A stretch of 64,000 nt of DNA, from contig NZ_LWLB01000012.1 in NCBI RefSeq assembly GCF_001905145.1, positions 372,001 through 436,000 on the forward strand, given 5' to 3'. Below, piece after piece: positions 11,101 through 18,775 of the stretch. The position numbers were made by a program, and so were the translations under genes. The stretch's first letter is position 1; each line of letters starts with the position of its first letter. The stretch is from Nocardiopsis sp. TSRI0078 (lineage in GTDB: Bacteria > Actinomycetota > Actinomycetes > Streptosporangiales > Streptosporangiaceae). The notes beneath the pieces were generated by a model. The model searched no databases and was not told the DNA's origin. It saw only the letters and a list, made by a program, of their open reading frames with translations.

Positions 11101-11462
11101 AACGTCACCTTACGGCGCACCCAGTCGGCACACTCCCTGGCTATCGCGCGCTGGGTGAGCTTGTTGCGCAACCGGATCTCAAATTCTGAGTTGTAAAGGC
11201 TGGACTTCGCTCTCTGTGCTTCGGAAATGAAGAACTTACGCTCTTCCTTGCGAATCCTGTCGGTTACCTTTTCCGTAACGAACGAAGGAGAAGTAAAGAT
11301 GAACTCCAGTTCACTGACCTGTTCCAACTCTTTGCGCAGCGCCTCGAATGCGTAGATCGAGAATGCCGATGCGGCGATACGCACCTTGGAACCCCGCTTG
11401 ATCTCCGCCTTGAGGTCGTCGCCAAGCAGAGTGTTGACGTTGTCGATGATCCACATGCTCAC
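8187..11462 (-). CDS. SNF2-family helicase with PLD-like N-terminus
   Basis: 1,091-aa superfamily 2 ATPase. Residues 1-190 resemble a phospholipase D-like region (KVRIAASAFSIYAFEALRKEL). The helicase core starts near 250 with a Q-like block (YNFQRDAATGIINKL). Walker A is ADSVGLGKT (275-283), the DExH box is VVIDESHNF (362-370) and motif III is LSATPVNNR (402-410). The C-terminal helicase lobe has TDVISEGQNLQ and motif VI QRFGRVDRIGS. All ATPase motifs look intact. It is the largest gene of the operon and overlaps the upstream HTH gene by four bases. Presumably a DNA-translocating partner of the Mod/Res pair; related helicases occur in other defence systems such as DISARM (DrmD). Confidence 0.93.
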   Translation of the reverse strand: MSMWIIDNVNTLLGDDLKAEIKRGSKVRIAASAFSIYAFEALRKELEQVSELEFIFTSPSFVTEKVTDRIRKEERKFFISEAQRAKSSLYNSEFEIRLRNKLTQRAIARECADWVRRKVTFRSNATGNPMQQFAVVDDEAAYMPLQGFTTADLGYERGNAVSNMVHRVDDAPMTAQYVQLFDQIWNNSAQLDDVTDAVYEHIASVYAENSPARIYFLILYNLFAEFLDEINEDVLPNDRTGYQDTQVWQSLYNFQRDAATGIINKLETYNGCILADSVGLGKTFTALAVVKYYELRNKSVLVLAPKKLAENWTNYNANLTTNIFAKDRFTYDVLAHTDLSRTRGESMGLRLDRINWGNYDLVVIDESHNFRNADYAEEKESRYQRLMRQVIREGVKTKVLMLSATPVNNRFNDLKNQLQLAYEGESENLAQHLNISTTVEKVFSDAQRVFNEWSKLPPESRTTGRILRMLDFDFFELLDSVTIARSRKHIQAFYDTTKIGAFPKRLQPKSIRQPLSDLPNIPTFNEIFGQLQLLTLAVYTPLVYVFPSRINKYEDLYNIRGGTARSNLGQLGREQGLKKLMTVNLLKRLESSVEAFRLTLAKIEGAVDKTLGRLEAHTGSLSDTDMDFAGLTSDVDDEDAANVEALSFGEKIKIDLDDIDIESWQRDLWNDRKILRELLDEMRKVTPDRDLKLQELKRLIEDKAASPINPGNRKALVFSAFADTAEYLYRELAPTFSRVGLETALITGGGHAAQTTLGTGHDFQQVLTLFSPKSKQRHLTMPQEIGELDVLIGTDVISEGQNLQDCDYLVNYDIHWNPVRIIQRFGRVDRIGSTNAQIQLVNFWPDISLDEYINLKERVENRMVIADLASTADDNVLTLEGSDAAFRKEQLRKLQDEVIELEDVRTGVSITDLGLNDFRMDLLGYLKEYGDLATAPKGLHAVVPADRAKGLLPGVLFALRNVNADESVNRGNRLHPHYLVYLDDDGNVIADHTEVKHLLDLIRAGCRPYSQPVTDVARVFNAATSEGAEMGRYSELLNVAIHSMVEVTKELDIDSLFTEGHTTALTQAIAGLDDFELIAFIAIVDPSEGHA

Positions 11463-11689
11463 TCGTCTGCACTGTCTCGGCTGGCGTCGGTACCGCTGCG
11501 GTGTACCCAGTCATCGACCTCGCTGGCCTGGAACTTCCACAACCGGCCAACTTTGTGGACTGGGATGGCCTTCTCAGCGATCCAGGTGTACACGATGTCC
11601 TTCGTCACTGCGAGGTGGGCGGATATGTCGTTTGCGGACAGCCAGGGCTCACGCACGGTGGATGCCCCATCGACAATTACTGAACGCAA
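11459..11689 (-). CDS. Excisionase/MerR-like helix-turn-helix protein, first gene of RM operon
   Basis: 76-aa DNA-binding protein. The family pattern is clear: WLSANDISAHLAVTKDIVYTWI, a recognition helix, then HKVGRLWKFQASEVDDWV. This is the HTH_17/excisionase fold, in which the final Trp helix closes the domain. The start is a TTG at 11689, with a GTG at 11656 as a shorter option. The stop overlaps the helicase ATG (ATGAGCATG), so it leads the operon. Likely autoregulator or timing switch for the RM genes. It could also be a leftover excisionase from the element that carried the island. Confidence 0.8.
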   Translation of the reverse strand: MRSVIVDGASTVREPWLSANDISAHLAVTKDIVYTWIAEKAIPVHKVGRLWKFQASEVDDWVHRSGTDASRDSADE

Positions 11690-11854
11690 CGTCCACGGCT
11701 AGATCCACACCGCCACAGGCTGCTCTCGGGCTTTCGTGTGGGCTGAAACCATCACTGACCCAAACGCGCGGAAGATGCTCCTGAACTGAGGCCCTAAGGA
11801 CTGTCGAGATCCACGTCCTCAGCAGGAACAGAAGTGCCTTCCGACTGAAGCCTA

Positions 11855-11950
11855 CCGACCTCCATCTCCGACCGCACCCCCCACGACGGAACCGGCATCG
11901 TCTCCCACGCTGGCGGGCTGCTGCTCACCGAGATCGTCCACACCTCGGGG
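11855..11950 (+). pseudogene. N-terminal fragment of an IS1380-like transposase
   Basis: One frame reads SISDRTPHDGTGIVSHAGGLLLTEIVHTSG in two overlapping blocks. From memory, IS1380-group DDE transposases begin with a similar D-G-x-G-V-V-x-H-A-G-x-x-L-L pattern. Homology ends abruptly at about 11,950, where GC-rich GGTGCACCC-type repeats take over. No terminal inverted repeats or catalytic residues remain. Only a short stretch supports this, so treat it as a hint. Confidence 0.4.
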
Positions 11951-12127
11951 TCCCCCACAGAGCTGTGTGGTGCACCCCCAGGGGTGTACCAGGGGGCGTT
12001 TTCCGTGCACCCGGAGGGTGCACACCTGCCAGCGGAACGTGGAGCAACACAGCACAACCGGGGGACTACCTCCTCCACTACCTGCGAGTTCTCGCGTTTT
12101 CCCAGGTCAGGACACTCCCCCACCACA

Positions 12128-12148
12128 GTTCAAGTCCCGTCACTCACC
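12128..12148 (+). other. tRNA 3'-end-like sequence, possible attachment-site remnant
   Basis: The bases look like the T-loop and acceptor 3' strand of a tRNA (GTTCAAGTCCC then GTCACTCACC), resembling the 3' end of actinobacterial tRNA-Cys. The 5' side of the T-stem and the remaining tRNA body are absent, so no tRNA is encoded. Integrases often leave such a fragment. A 13-base core (TCCCGTCACTCAC, 12135-12147) recurs at 12268-12280. It lies beside transposase and Fic remnants. Confidence 0.35.
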
Positions 12149-12160
12149 CCAGAGACGAAA

Positions 12161-12196
12161 GCCCCTGACCAGCGGAAACGCAAAGTGGTCAGGGGC
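12161..12196 (+). terminator. Intrinsic terminator hairpin
   Basis: An 11-bp perfect stem (GCCCCTGACCA / TGGTCAGGGGC) with a 14-base loop is followed by TTTTGCG. It lies just after the tRNA-like 3' end, as terminators of tRNA genes do, and would stop plus-strand transcription. Confidence 0.65.
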
Positions 12197-12555
12197 TTTT
12201 GCGTTGTCGGGGGTGCACCGGCGGGTGCACGGTGGCAAAGATCCGCCCGGTGAGTGTGCACCACCCATCCCGTCACTCACTTCGCAGGTGGGGGTGCATC
12301 CGGGTGCCCATACCGACCAGACGTTCGACGCTGACCGCCCCACGACGGAGGCAGGAGAAGCCCCCGATCCCCCGGAAGAACAAAGGCCTCCCGAATCATC
12401 ACCCGTCCCGAGCTCATCCCCACACAGGCCAAGCAGTCTCTGGACACCACCGAGAATGTCCGAGACTCCGCCGGTGCAGGCCACAATGAGCACACGGTCA
12501 CCGAGGCCCCGCGTGAGGACGCCTCCCCGAACAGGTCCCGGTACTGCTTCCCGGG

Positions 12556-13155
12556 TCAGCCGCAGGGGCACACCGGCACTGGACGGTTCGGTGTGGAGGA
12601 CCGGGTGTCGAACCTCGTACTCGCCAGCGTGCGCTCCGCCATGGTGATCAGGTCGAGCACATCACGGGCCAGGTAGGCGGTCGCACCCCGTTCGATCGAC
12701 TTGGGCTGGAGGATCCCGGCCCGGCGCAGTTCGTCCAGGGCCGCGCTCGCCGCCGGGAACGAGACACCGAGGATCCTCGACAGGGTCGTCGCCGTGACCA
12801 CCGGGGCCTCGGGCAGCCGCCCCAGCAGGCGCGCGACGGCCGAGTCCGCACGTGGAGCGGCACGCCGCCCGAGGGACTCTCGGTGAGCGGACAGTTGATC
12901 GTTCCACGAAGTGCGAAGATCGTCTATTCGGCCTATGAGCGCCATCGACTGTTCGACCGCGATGGCGCAAGCCTGGACGAATGTCTCCAGCCACGCGTTG
13001 ATCGATGCGCTCGCCTCCGCGCTCCCTGCCGGCGCGTCGTGTCGATAGACGCCGAGCCCGTCGACACCGTCGGGAATGTAGCGCTGATAGGGCTCGGGGA
13101 GGCGTGCGGAGCGCGTCCGGAGTCGGCACTGGACTCCCAGTGCGCCTCTTCCCAT
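12556..13155 (-). pseudogene. C-terminal remnant of a Fic family protein
   Basis: From about residue 35 the sequence follows the C-terminal half of actinobacterial Fic/DOC proteins: INAWLETFVQACAIAVEQS, DDLRTSWNDQLSAHRESLGR, then the winged-helix part RILGVSFPAASAALDELRRA and GILQPKSIERGATAYLARDV. The catalytic Fic motif (HPFxxGNGR) is absent and upstream sequence does not encode it in any frame I checked. The AMP-transferase half is therefore missing. The first 35 residues look like random open frame. Probably non-functional; a genomic scar next to the other fragments at 11.8-12.3 kb. Confidence 0.7.
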
Positions 13156-13772
13156 GTGGCCATCAGCGTCTTTCTTTCATCGAACCACCGTCCGTCAAAG
13201 GATAATGCGCGAAGCTTTGATAGATGAGTGATTCGTTCAAGGATTCCCCTGACCGCATCGACTCCGTTCCCGCAAGGACCACGAGTCCGTCACGGGGTCC
13301 GCCCTTCCCCGGTCGGCCCGCGGCGGACCGGGACCATGCGAATGGGGGCGCGTCCCGCACTCCCGTCGCCGTCGGTGAACGGACGGATTGTCTGAACTCC
13401 GCGCGAGGGACCGGACCGGCCCCCGCGCGCACGCCGATGGCGGTCCGGAATCCTCCTGCGTGGTGCCCATGCACACAGGCGGTTCCGGACCACCGCGGCT
13501 TCCGGCGGCAGAGCCTCCTGCCGGGCTCCGCCGTAGGTGCGTCCGGCATCGGGGACGAACACCCCATCTCCCACCGGCGCGGAACCGTGCCGTCACCGCA
13601 GGCGGTCACTGCGCCCTGTGCCAGCCTGCGGCGAGACGGCTCCTTGACCGCTTCCGGGCCCCACCCCACCATGGCGCTCCGGGAGCGGCCCGCCCGACTC
13701 CCTCGGGCCACCGCCGATGCGTTCCTCCGCCCGACCGGATGCCGCATCGGGAGAGAGGGGTTCCGTCGTCCG
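13156..13772. other. 617-bp stretch without a supported gene
   Basis: Extremely GC-rich sequence in which all six frames stay open by composition. The translations are Arg/Pro/Gly-rich with no recognisable domain, no clear ribosome-binding site and no repeats. I see nothing to annotate. It may contain degraded coding sequence downstream of the DNRLRE gene. Confidence 0.5.
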
Positions 13773-14966
13773 TCAACCGGTTCCCCGCGGTCGGTCGACC
13801 GGGGTGCGGTCTCCGACCGGCGTGGTGCTCGGAGGCCCCCGGGCCCTGGGGGCCGCGTCCCCGTCCTGTCGCCGACGGCCGCCCGGAGCGGTCAGGCGGT
13901 CGGCCCGTTCCTCCCGCTGGAAACGGACCCGCTCACCCCCGGCCCGGAGCCGGCCGACGGAAACGAGGCCCTGGACACGGACGTCGTCGGTTCCCCCGGC
14001 CCCGGGGACGGTGCCGCCGGGAAGGGCGGGCCCTCCCGCGGACCGGGTGAGTGGAAGGTCCGGGGGCCCCTCGCCATGGACGACGGCTCGGCCACCGGGT
14101 GGCCCGGCGTCCGCGGCACCGTCCCGGGAGTCGCCCGGGGGGCCGGTCGGACCAGAGGCCGCGCCCGGGGCCGGCGGTGTGCTGTGGTCGACCACCAGCA
14201 CCGGTGGGTCGTCCGCGACGTCGAAGCGGCGCCAGGCCGTGGTCCCGGACTCGTCGCGTTCCCCGAGCCGCAGGTGGATGTGGGGCTCTCCGTTGTCCAC
14301 GGCCCACTGGTAGGCCTCGGTCACGTCGAACTCCACACCATCGCTCACGGGGCAGGCGGCCCGGCCGCCCCTGACCCTCCTGGTGTCGAGCAGCGCGCGA
14401 ACCGCCGGCTGGTCGTTCCAGGTGGCCCCGCCGTCGAAGGGGTCGACCCGGTGCAGCTGCATGGAGGAGTCGCTGTCGCAGTCATAGGACCACACCACCT
14501 CGGTGCGCAGCACCGCGGAGTCCACGACGGTGCCGGGTCCGAGCGCGACCGGGAAACGGAACAGGGCCCTGCGGGTGTAGACGCGGTCCCACACGAGGCG
14601 CCCCGTGCCCACACTGGCGGTCTCGGCATCGCCGTAGAACCGGTCGGGAAAGGCGCGGTCCACGTAGGTCCACAAGGAGCTGCCGGCCTCGGTCCGGCCG
14701 TCGCCGGAGCGCACGGGGGCGGGAGAGCCGTCGGCCACGGAGGGGCCGTCGGATCCGGCCGGGTCGCGGGGTCCCCCCTCGACCGAGGCGGTCCTGCCCG
14801 GTTCACCGCTCCGCTCCCCCGGGGCGCCGCGCCCTTCGGAGACGGCCGCGCCATCGATGGCGGCGGAGGCCTCCTCGTCGGCTGCGGCGGGAGCGGCTCC
14901 CCCCAGTGAAACGACCAGGGCGTAAGCCGCACAAACCGCCGTCGCACGGGTCAGGGAACGACGCAT
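13773..14966 (-). CDS. Secreted DNRLRE-domain protein
   Basis: 397-aa exported protein. The signal peptide is clear (MRRSLTRATAVCAAYALVVS...APAAADEE, cleavage near residue 30). A disordered Gly/Ser/Pro linker follows. Residues about 95-265 form a DNRLRE-type beta-sandwich (SSLWTYVDRAFPDRFYGD, RALFRFPVALGPGTVVDSAVL, GGATWNDQPAV, FDVTEAYQWAVDNGEPHIHLRL, DDPPVLVVDH). Such domains occur in large cell-surface proteins of actinomycetes. Here the domain is followed only by a low-complexity tail, so the gene looks truncated compared with relatives that continue for hundreds of residues. No convincing Shine-Dalgarno precedes the ATG. Function unknown, extracellular. Confidence 0.75.
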   Translation of the reverse strand: MRRSLTRATAVCAAYALVVSLGGAAPAAADEEASAAIDGAAVSEGRGAPGERSGEPGRTASVEGGPRDPAGSDGPSVADGSPAPVRSGDGRTEAGSSLWTYVDRAFPDRFYGDAETASVGTGRLVWDRVYTRRALFRFPVALGPGTVVDSAVLRTEVVWSYDCDSDSSMQLHRVDPFDGGATWNDQPAVRALLDTRRVRGGRAACPVSDGVEFDVTEAYQWAVDNGEPHIHLRLGERDESGTTAWRRFDVADDPPVLVVDHSTPPAPGAASGPTGPPGDSRDGAADAGPPGGRAVVHGEGPPDLPLTRSAGGPALPGGTVPGAGGTDDVRVQGLVSVGRLRAGGERVRFQREERADRLTAPGGRRRQDGDAAPRARGPPSTTPVGDRTPVDRPRGTG

Positions 14967-15585
14967 TACGGTTGGTGCCTACACATTCCAGCTATGACAG
15001 AAAAATAATATGGGGGACATCCAAGCCCCTCTCGAACCGCAAGGAAGTTACCAAACTCCCACAGCGCCCCACAAACCCAGGGATATAAATACAGACCAAA
15101 ACCATAATTACCACCGCTGGTAATACAGGCGCCACACAAACCCGCTCCATCCGAGCAGGCCAAATCGAACGTACGAACGATCTTTGTTCGACGCCCACCA
15201 GATATCAGCCCACGGCGGACCGGAAAACAGCCACCCCGAAGGGCGGGCAGGCGCTCACCGCGGCATCCCCTAGTACCGGGGCGGCACCCGCGTCCGCGAC
15301 CGCTTCGGCACGACCCGCCCTGTCGCGTGAGGCGGCCCGGCCGCCGGGCACGCCCGCGATCCGCCCGCCCTCCTCGCAGACCTCCTCGTCCGAGGCGACG
15401 CGAGGCGGAGGAGTGTGGCGGGCGGGAACTCCCCGGTCAGTCGGACACCGGCTTCAGGTTGCCCAGGGAACCATCGATCGCAGAAATCCTGCGAGCTATT
15501 TTCGGCATACCAGAAAACGCGTATACACGGGCACAAATTTTCGGGAAGGGGTTTCCGCTGAACCGACAAGGAGCCAGCCCGCCGC
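14967..15585. other. Intergenic region with AT-rich segment and palindrome
   Basis: Between two divergent secreted-protein genes. Bases 14,990-15,200 are distinctly AT-richer than their surroundings and should hold the promoters. A perfect 7-4-7 inverted repeat ATTACCA-CCGC-TGGTAAT lies at 15107-15124 and is a reasonable operator candidate. No gene is recognisable in the rest. Confidence 0.45.
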
Positions 15586-16414
15586 ATGCCGAGTGAAACC
15601 CGGGGCACCGGGTTGCTGACCGCCGGCCTGGCCGTTCTGGCCTTTTCGGTCCCCAGCTCTCCACGTTCTTCCCTCATCGAAAGGGGCACCAAGCCCCACA
15701 GGGTGAGGCGGCCACCCCCGGCGGGTGCATAGCGGATCCGGGTGAGGACATATGCGACACGGCCTGTGGGGAGCTGTGGGAAGGGGCCGACCTCGACGCC
15801 GCCAGGTTCTCCCGCACACTCCGGAGCCTCGGAGGCACCGCCGCCGAGGGCGAACCGTGGTTCGAACGCGATACGGATCCCTCATCCGGGTTCGCGCCCG
15901 GCTGGCCCGGTGCCGGCAAGGTATCCCCCGAGTGGGGCTGCAGGGGCTGGGCCGAACAGGAGCCCGACGAGGGCGTCCGCCTCATAGGGGTGGAGGAGGC
16001 CCGGGCGGGTGAATCCGCCACCGCGCTGGGACCAGCCCCGTGGCCGAGGACACCACGCACACCGCTTTCGAGGAGGCCGCCGCCGACCAGCGGGTCCTGA
16101 GCACCGAGCCCGCATGGCGCGAGTGCACGGCGGAGGCCGGCTACCCGGGCGAGGACCCCGACACCATCGGCTCGGGCAAGGACACCGGCGTGGACTCGGA
16201 CGACACCGAGGCGGCCATGCGCAACGTGGAGTGCCGCGAGGGGGTGGAACTGACCCGGACCTACCTGGACGTGCTCTTCCAGATCCAGGAGCGCGAGATC
16301 GAGGCGAACCAGACGGCCCTGCGGGAGCGTTTCGAGGAGATGCAGGCCGCCCCAGGGGGGAGGGGGGGGAAGCCCTCCGAGGGCGGCACCCGGGCTGGCG
16401 GCGGTCAGTGGTAG
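15586..16414 (+). pseudogene. Secreted protein gene with two apparent frameshifts (paralogue of 42955-43973)
   Basis: ATG at 15586 opens a signal-peptide-like sequence (MPSETRGTGLLTAGLAVLAF) preceded by AAGGAG. The reading continues only if one G is added to the run at 15683-15686. It then runs HQAPQGEAATPGG, ELWEGADLDAARFSRTLRS, EWGCRGWAEQEP. One C added to the run at 16036-16039 leads into VAEDTTHTAFEEAAADQRV. With both bases restored it is a single 276-codon gene. The last part (STEPAWRECTAEAGY, MRNVECREGVELT, EIEANQTALRERFEEM) matches the lipoprotein at 42955-43973 in Cys and Trp spacing. Either a pseudogene or a sequencing artefact. It overlaps the convergent DUF7691 gene by 10 bases. 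Confidence 0.7.
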
Positions 16415-16800
16415 AAACCGACGATTCCGTGGTCCTGCTCGGCCGCCTCCCGGATCCACTCCAGGACCGTGTGCACCGACTTGCGCATGGAGTAGTCCTC
16501 CAGGGCCTCCACCTGCTCGGTGGTCACGGCGCGCGCCTGCGACGCCGCCTGGCGCACGGCCTCCTTGCTCCACTCCTCGCCGTCCTCCTCTCCCATCCAC
16601 AGGTCGTCCATACGCACCGCGTCCACGCCCAGGCCCGCCAACACCTTGTCCACCTCGGCGAACCACCAGAACTTCACCGGGGAGAAGGGGGCGTTGAAGA
16701 GGAAGCTCCCGTGGCGTTCGCACTGGCTCCGGTAGGAGGCCGGGTTCGCGTGGGAGATCCGCTCGGGGTCGACGCTGTAGGCCATCAGTCCTGAACTCAT
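16405..16800 (-). CDS. DUF7691-like protein
   Basis: 131-aa soluble protein of unknown function. The N-terminal SGLMAYSVDPERI, the central CERHGSFLFNAPFSPVKFWW and the C-terminal VLEWIREAAEQDHGIVGFYH match DUF7691 as I remember it (YAVDL..., CRFHGSFL.N..FSP, ...GFYH). Relatives usually carry about 60 more residues between the first two blocks, so this copy looks internally shortened. ATG at 16800 is preferred over an upstream in-frame codon because the extra residues match nothing. Convergent with the frameshifted secreted-protein gene. Confidence 0.72.
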   Translation of the reverse strand: MSSGLMAYSVDPERISHANPASYRSQCERHGSFLFNAPFSPVKFWWFAEVDKVLAGLGVDAVRMDDLWMGEEDGEEWSKEAVRQAASQARAVTTEQVEALEDYSMRKSVHTVLEWIREAAEQDHGIVGFYH

Positions 16801-16969
16801 ACCGCGGAATGTACGGACCGCCCACGACAAGGCGGATCGGCACCCGTGGCGGGGCCGTCAGGGTCGCGGATCTCCCCGGGACATGTTCCGGAGAGAGCTA
16901 CACAGAGTCGTGTCTGTCCCAGCCCAGAAGACCGGACGAACTTCCCACAGTCCATCAGGGGAGACGTCG

Positions 16970-17182
16970 ATGCCACCCCAGAGGACGTACACCTCAGTGG
17001 TTTACTACGGCGCGGAACCCATGGAGGGCTTCGCCATGGGCAACGGCTCCGAGGCCATGAGGAATCGACCAGGTACGGATCTCCACTCGGCTGGTGGAAG
17101 TCGCTCTGGAACCGGAGGACGGGCAACACACGACCAACAACACCGAGCCACGTCGAACATGTCGACAAGGTACGGAACATGA
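16970..17182 (+). CDS. Possible small protein of unknown function
   Basis: A 70-codon frame starts with ATG behind GGGGAG at a good distance. It encodes MPPQRTYTSVVYYGAEPMEG followed by FAMGNGSEAM and a Gly/Arg/Ser-rich end. The first 30 residues are not typical random GC-rich translation, but the end is. I recognise no family. It fills the 400-bp gap before the lipoprotein gene and could instead be leader sequence. Confidence 0.25.
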   Translation: MPPQRTYTSVVYYGAEPMEGFAMGNGSEAMRNRPGTDLHSAGGSRSGTGGRATHDQQHRATSNMSTRYGT

Positions 17183-17217
17183 GGGATCGGTTGAAGACAG
17201 TGGCGGACCACGGCTCC

Positions 17218-18600
17218 ATGATGCGTGCGATGACGAGACGACTGATTCCCGCTGCCGTCTGCGTGTCCGTACTCCTACTGCCGACCGGCTGTGGACTCTC
17301 CTTCGGTACCAGTCACACCACCCACGACGACGCGCGGGCACTGCCCTACCCCGATCAGGTGGAACGGGTCGGCTGGGAGTGGCGGCCTCCTGAGGGAACC
17401 CGCGTCATCGGCACCGTCCCCGTACCCACAGGGGTAGCCGTGGTACTCGATGACGGCTACGTCGTACTCGCCGGGGATACGGGCGAAGAACTGTGGGAGT
17501 ACCGCGCGGAGGCCGCCGCCCTCGCGGCGTACGCCTCGCGCGACGGCGAATACCTGGCGCTGGAGGTCGAGGAGTCCGAGACCGGTTCCCTGCTGCTTCG
17601 ATTCGACTCGTCCACGGGCGAGATCCTTGAGGAGTCCGCCCGTGACGAGGCGGGTGGTGACGACGCCGGAGTGGACGACAGCTCCTTCCACCGGTCCGTG
17701 GACGAGGGGACCATGGTCGTCCGCTCCTCCGCAGGTCCCGCGCTGACGGCGCTCTCCCTGGAGACAGGTGACCCGGTGTGGACCCGCGAGGAACCGGCCG
17801 AGTGCACCACCACCGACGGCCTGAACAGCAGCACCGACGATGCGATCGTCCTCGACGACGTGGTCGTGGAGGCGTTCACCTGCGCACCGAGCGTGGTACG
17901 CGACTTCGCCTACACCCGGGAGGAGGGTGACGTCGTCATCTCCGGCCTGGTCGGCCGCGATCTGCGGACGGGTGAGGAACTGTGGCGCTTCGAGGAGGAC
18001 TTCGGCGTCGTCGCCTTCCAGTCCATCGATCATCGAAGCCTTGCCCCCCTCTCCGACCGGCACCTGGTGGTGAGGACGCTGAACTCCCCCAACATCCTCT
18101 TCGACGTGTCGACGGGCGAGGTCATCGGTGAATGGGAGGGCGCGGTCACCGGAGTACTGGAGGACGGGTCGGTCGTGGTCTGGTACGCCCGCGACGGGGA
18201 GTACCGGCGTGAGGCCCCCGGGGGAACGACACTGGCCACCCTGCCCAACCCCGCTGAGGCGGTACCGGACACCTCCGACGTCACAGGGCTGGGGGCGGGC
18301 GACTCGATCGTCCTGGCAGAGGGCGTCGTCAACTCCGGTGAGCACTCTCTCGGGCCGGACGCGGAAATCTGGTTCCACGGCTGGGACTCCGGAGACGACC
18401 CCGTTGTGATCGATGTGAGCCAGGTCGGCGCCGAGGACACTGAAGCACGACCCTCCATTACTGCCGTTCCCGGCGCCGTGGTGCTCGACTATGCGGGAGC
18501 GGCGACGACGGCCGTCAGGTGCTTCTGGGACTCACCTGATCACTCCCTTACTACGGCAGGGTTCACGGCCTCGTGGAGGGACGGGCACACCCCAGGCTGA
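17218..18600 (+). CDS. Lipoprotein with PQQ-like beta-propeller
   Basis: Predicted membrane-anchored lipoprotein, about 460 aa. The signal sequence MTRRLIPAAVCVSVLLLPTG ends in a lipobox Cys (LPTGC). The rest is made of repeated blades of the PQQ/WD type: VVLDDGYVVLAGDTGEELWEY, LTALSLETGDPVW, VGRDLRTGEELWRFEED, NILFDVSTGEVIGEWEG. The repeated (D/S)TGE-hydrophobic-W pattern is typical of PQQ-binding-like propellers in actinobacterial lipoproteins; no enzyme residues are evident. ATGs at 17218, 17221 and 17230 are all possible; 17230 gives the cleanest signal peptide, and an ATG at 17179 has its own AAGG. Ligand unknown. Confidence 0.85.
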   Translation: MMRAMTRRLIPAAVCVSVLLLPTGCGLSFGTSHTTHDDARALPYPDQVERVGWEWRPPEGTRVIGTVPVPTGVAVVLDDGYVVLAGDTGEELWEYRAEAAALAAYASRDGEYLALEVEESETGSLLLRFDSSTGEILEESARDEAGGDDAGVDDSSFHRSVDEGTMVVRSSAGPALTALSLETGDPVWTREEPAECTTTDGLNSSTDDAIVLDDVVVEAFTCAPSVVRDFAYTREEGDVVISGLVGRDLRTGEELWRFEEDFGVVAFQSIDHRSLAPLSDRHLVVRTLNSPNILFDVSTGEVIGEWEGAVTGVLEDGSVVVWYARDGEYRREAPGGTTLATLPNPAEAVPDTSDVTGLGAGDSIVLAEGVVNSGEHSLGPDAEIWFHGWDSGDDPVVIDVSQVGAEDTEARPSITAVPGAVVLDYAGAATTAVRCFWDSPDHSLTTAGFTASWRDGHTPG

Positions 18601-18775
18601 GGAAGAGCGGTCGGCCAGGGACGTGCTCTGTTCGAGAGACCCTTACTGTGCCGTGTGTTGCCGCCCACAAGCGCCTTGGAAAACCCGGAGCACCCGAACG
18701 CCTCCGGAACGTCACCGGCATCGGGCATACTCCTGGACGCTGTTCCCCTCGTGCTGACGACCCCGAAAGGGCTCT

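Noticed and set aside
8187..11462. Assignment of the SNF2 helicase as DrmD of an intact DISARM system
   Set aside because: It is locked in an operon with type III Mod/Res and DUF4391, on a lower-GC island 10 kb from the DISARM remnants, which lie in high-GC DNA. The two are probably separate systems.
11794..12126. A 110-codon minus-strand frame in the scar zone
   Set aside because: No ribosome site or family; the plus strand over the same bases carries the transposase-like fragment and repeat-rich sequence.
12060..12150. A complete tRNA gene ending at about 12,148
   Set aside because: The 5' acceptor strand, D-arm, anticodon arm and the 5' side of the T-stem cannot be formed; only the 3' end is tRNA-like.
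13224..14909. A long plus-strand frame opposite the DNRLRE gene
   Set aside because: Gly/Pro/Arg-rich antisense sequence; the minus strand has a signal peptide and a recognisable domain.
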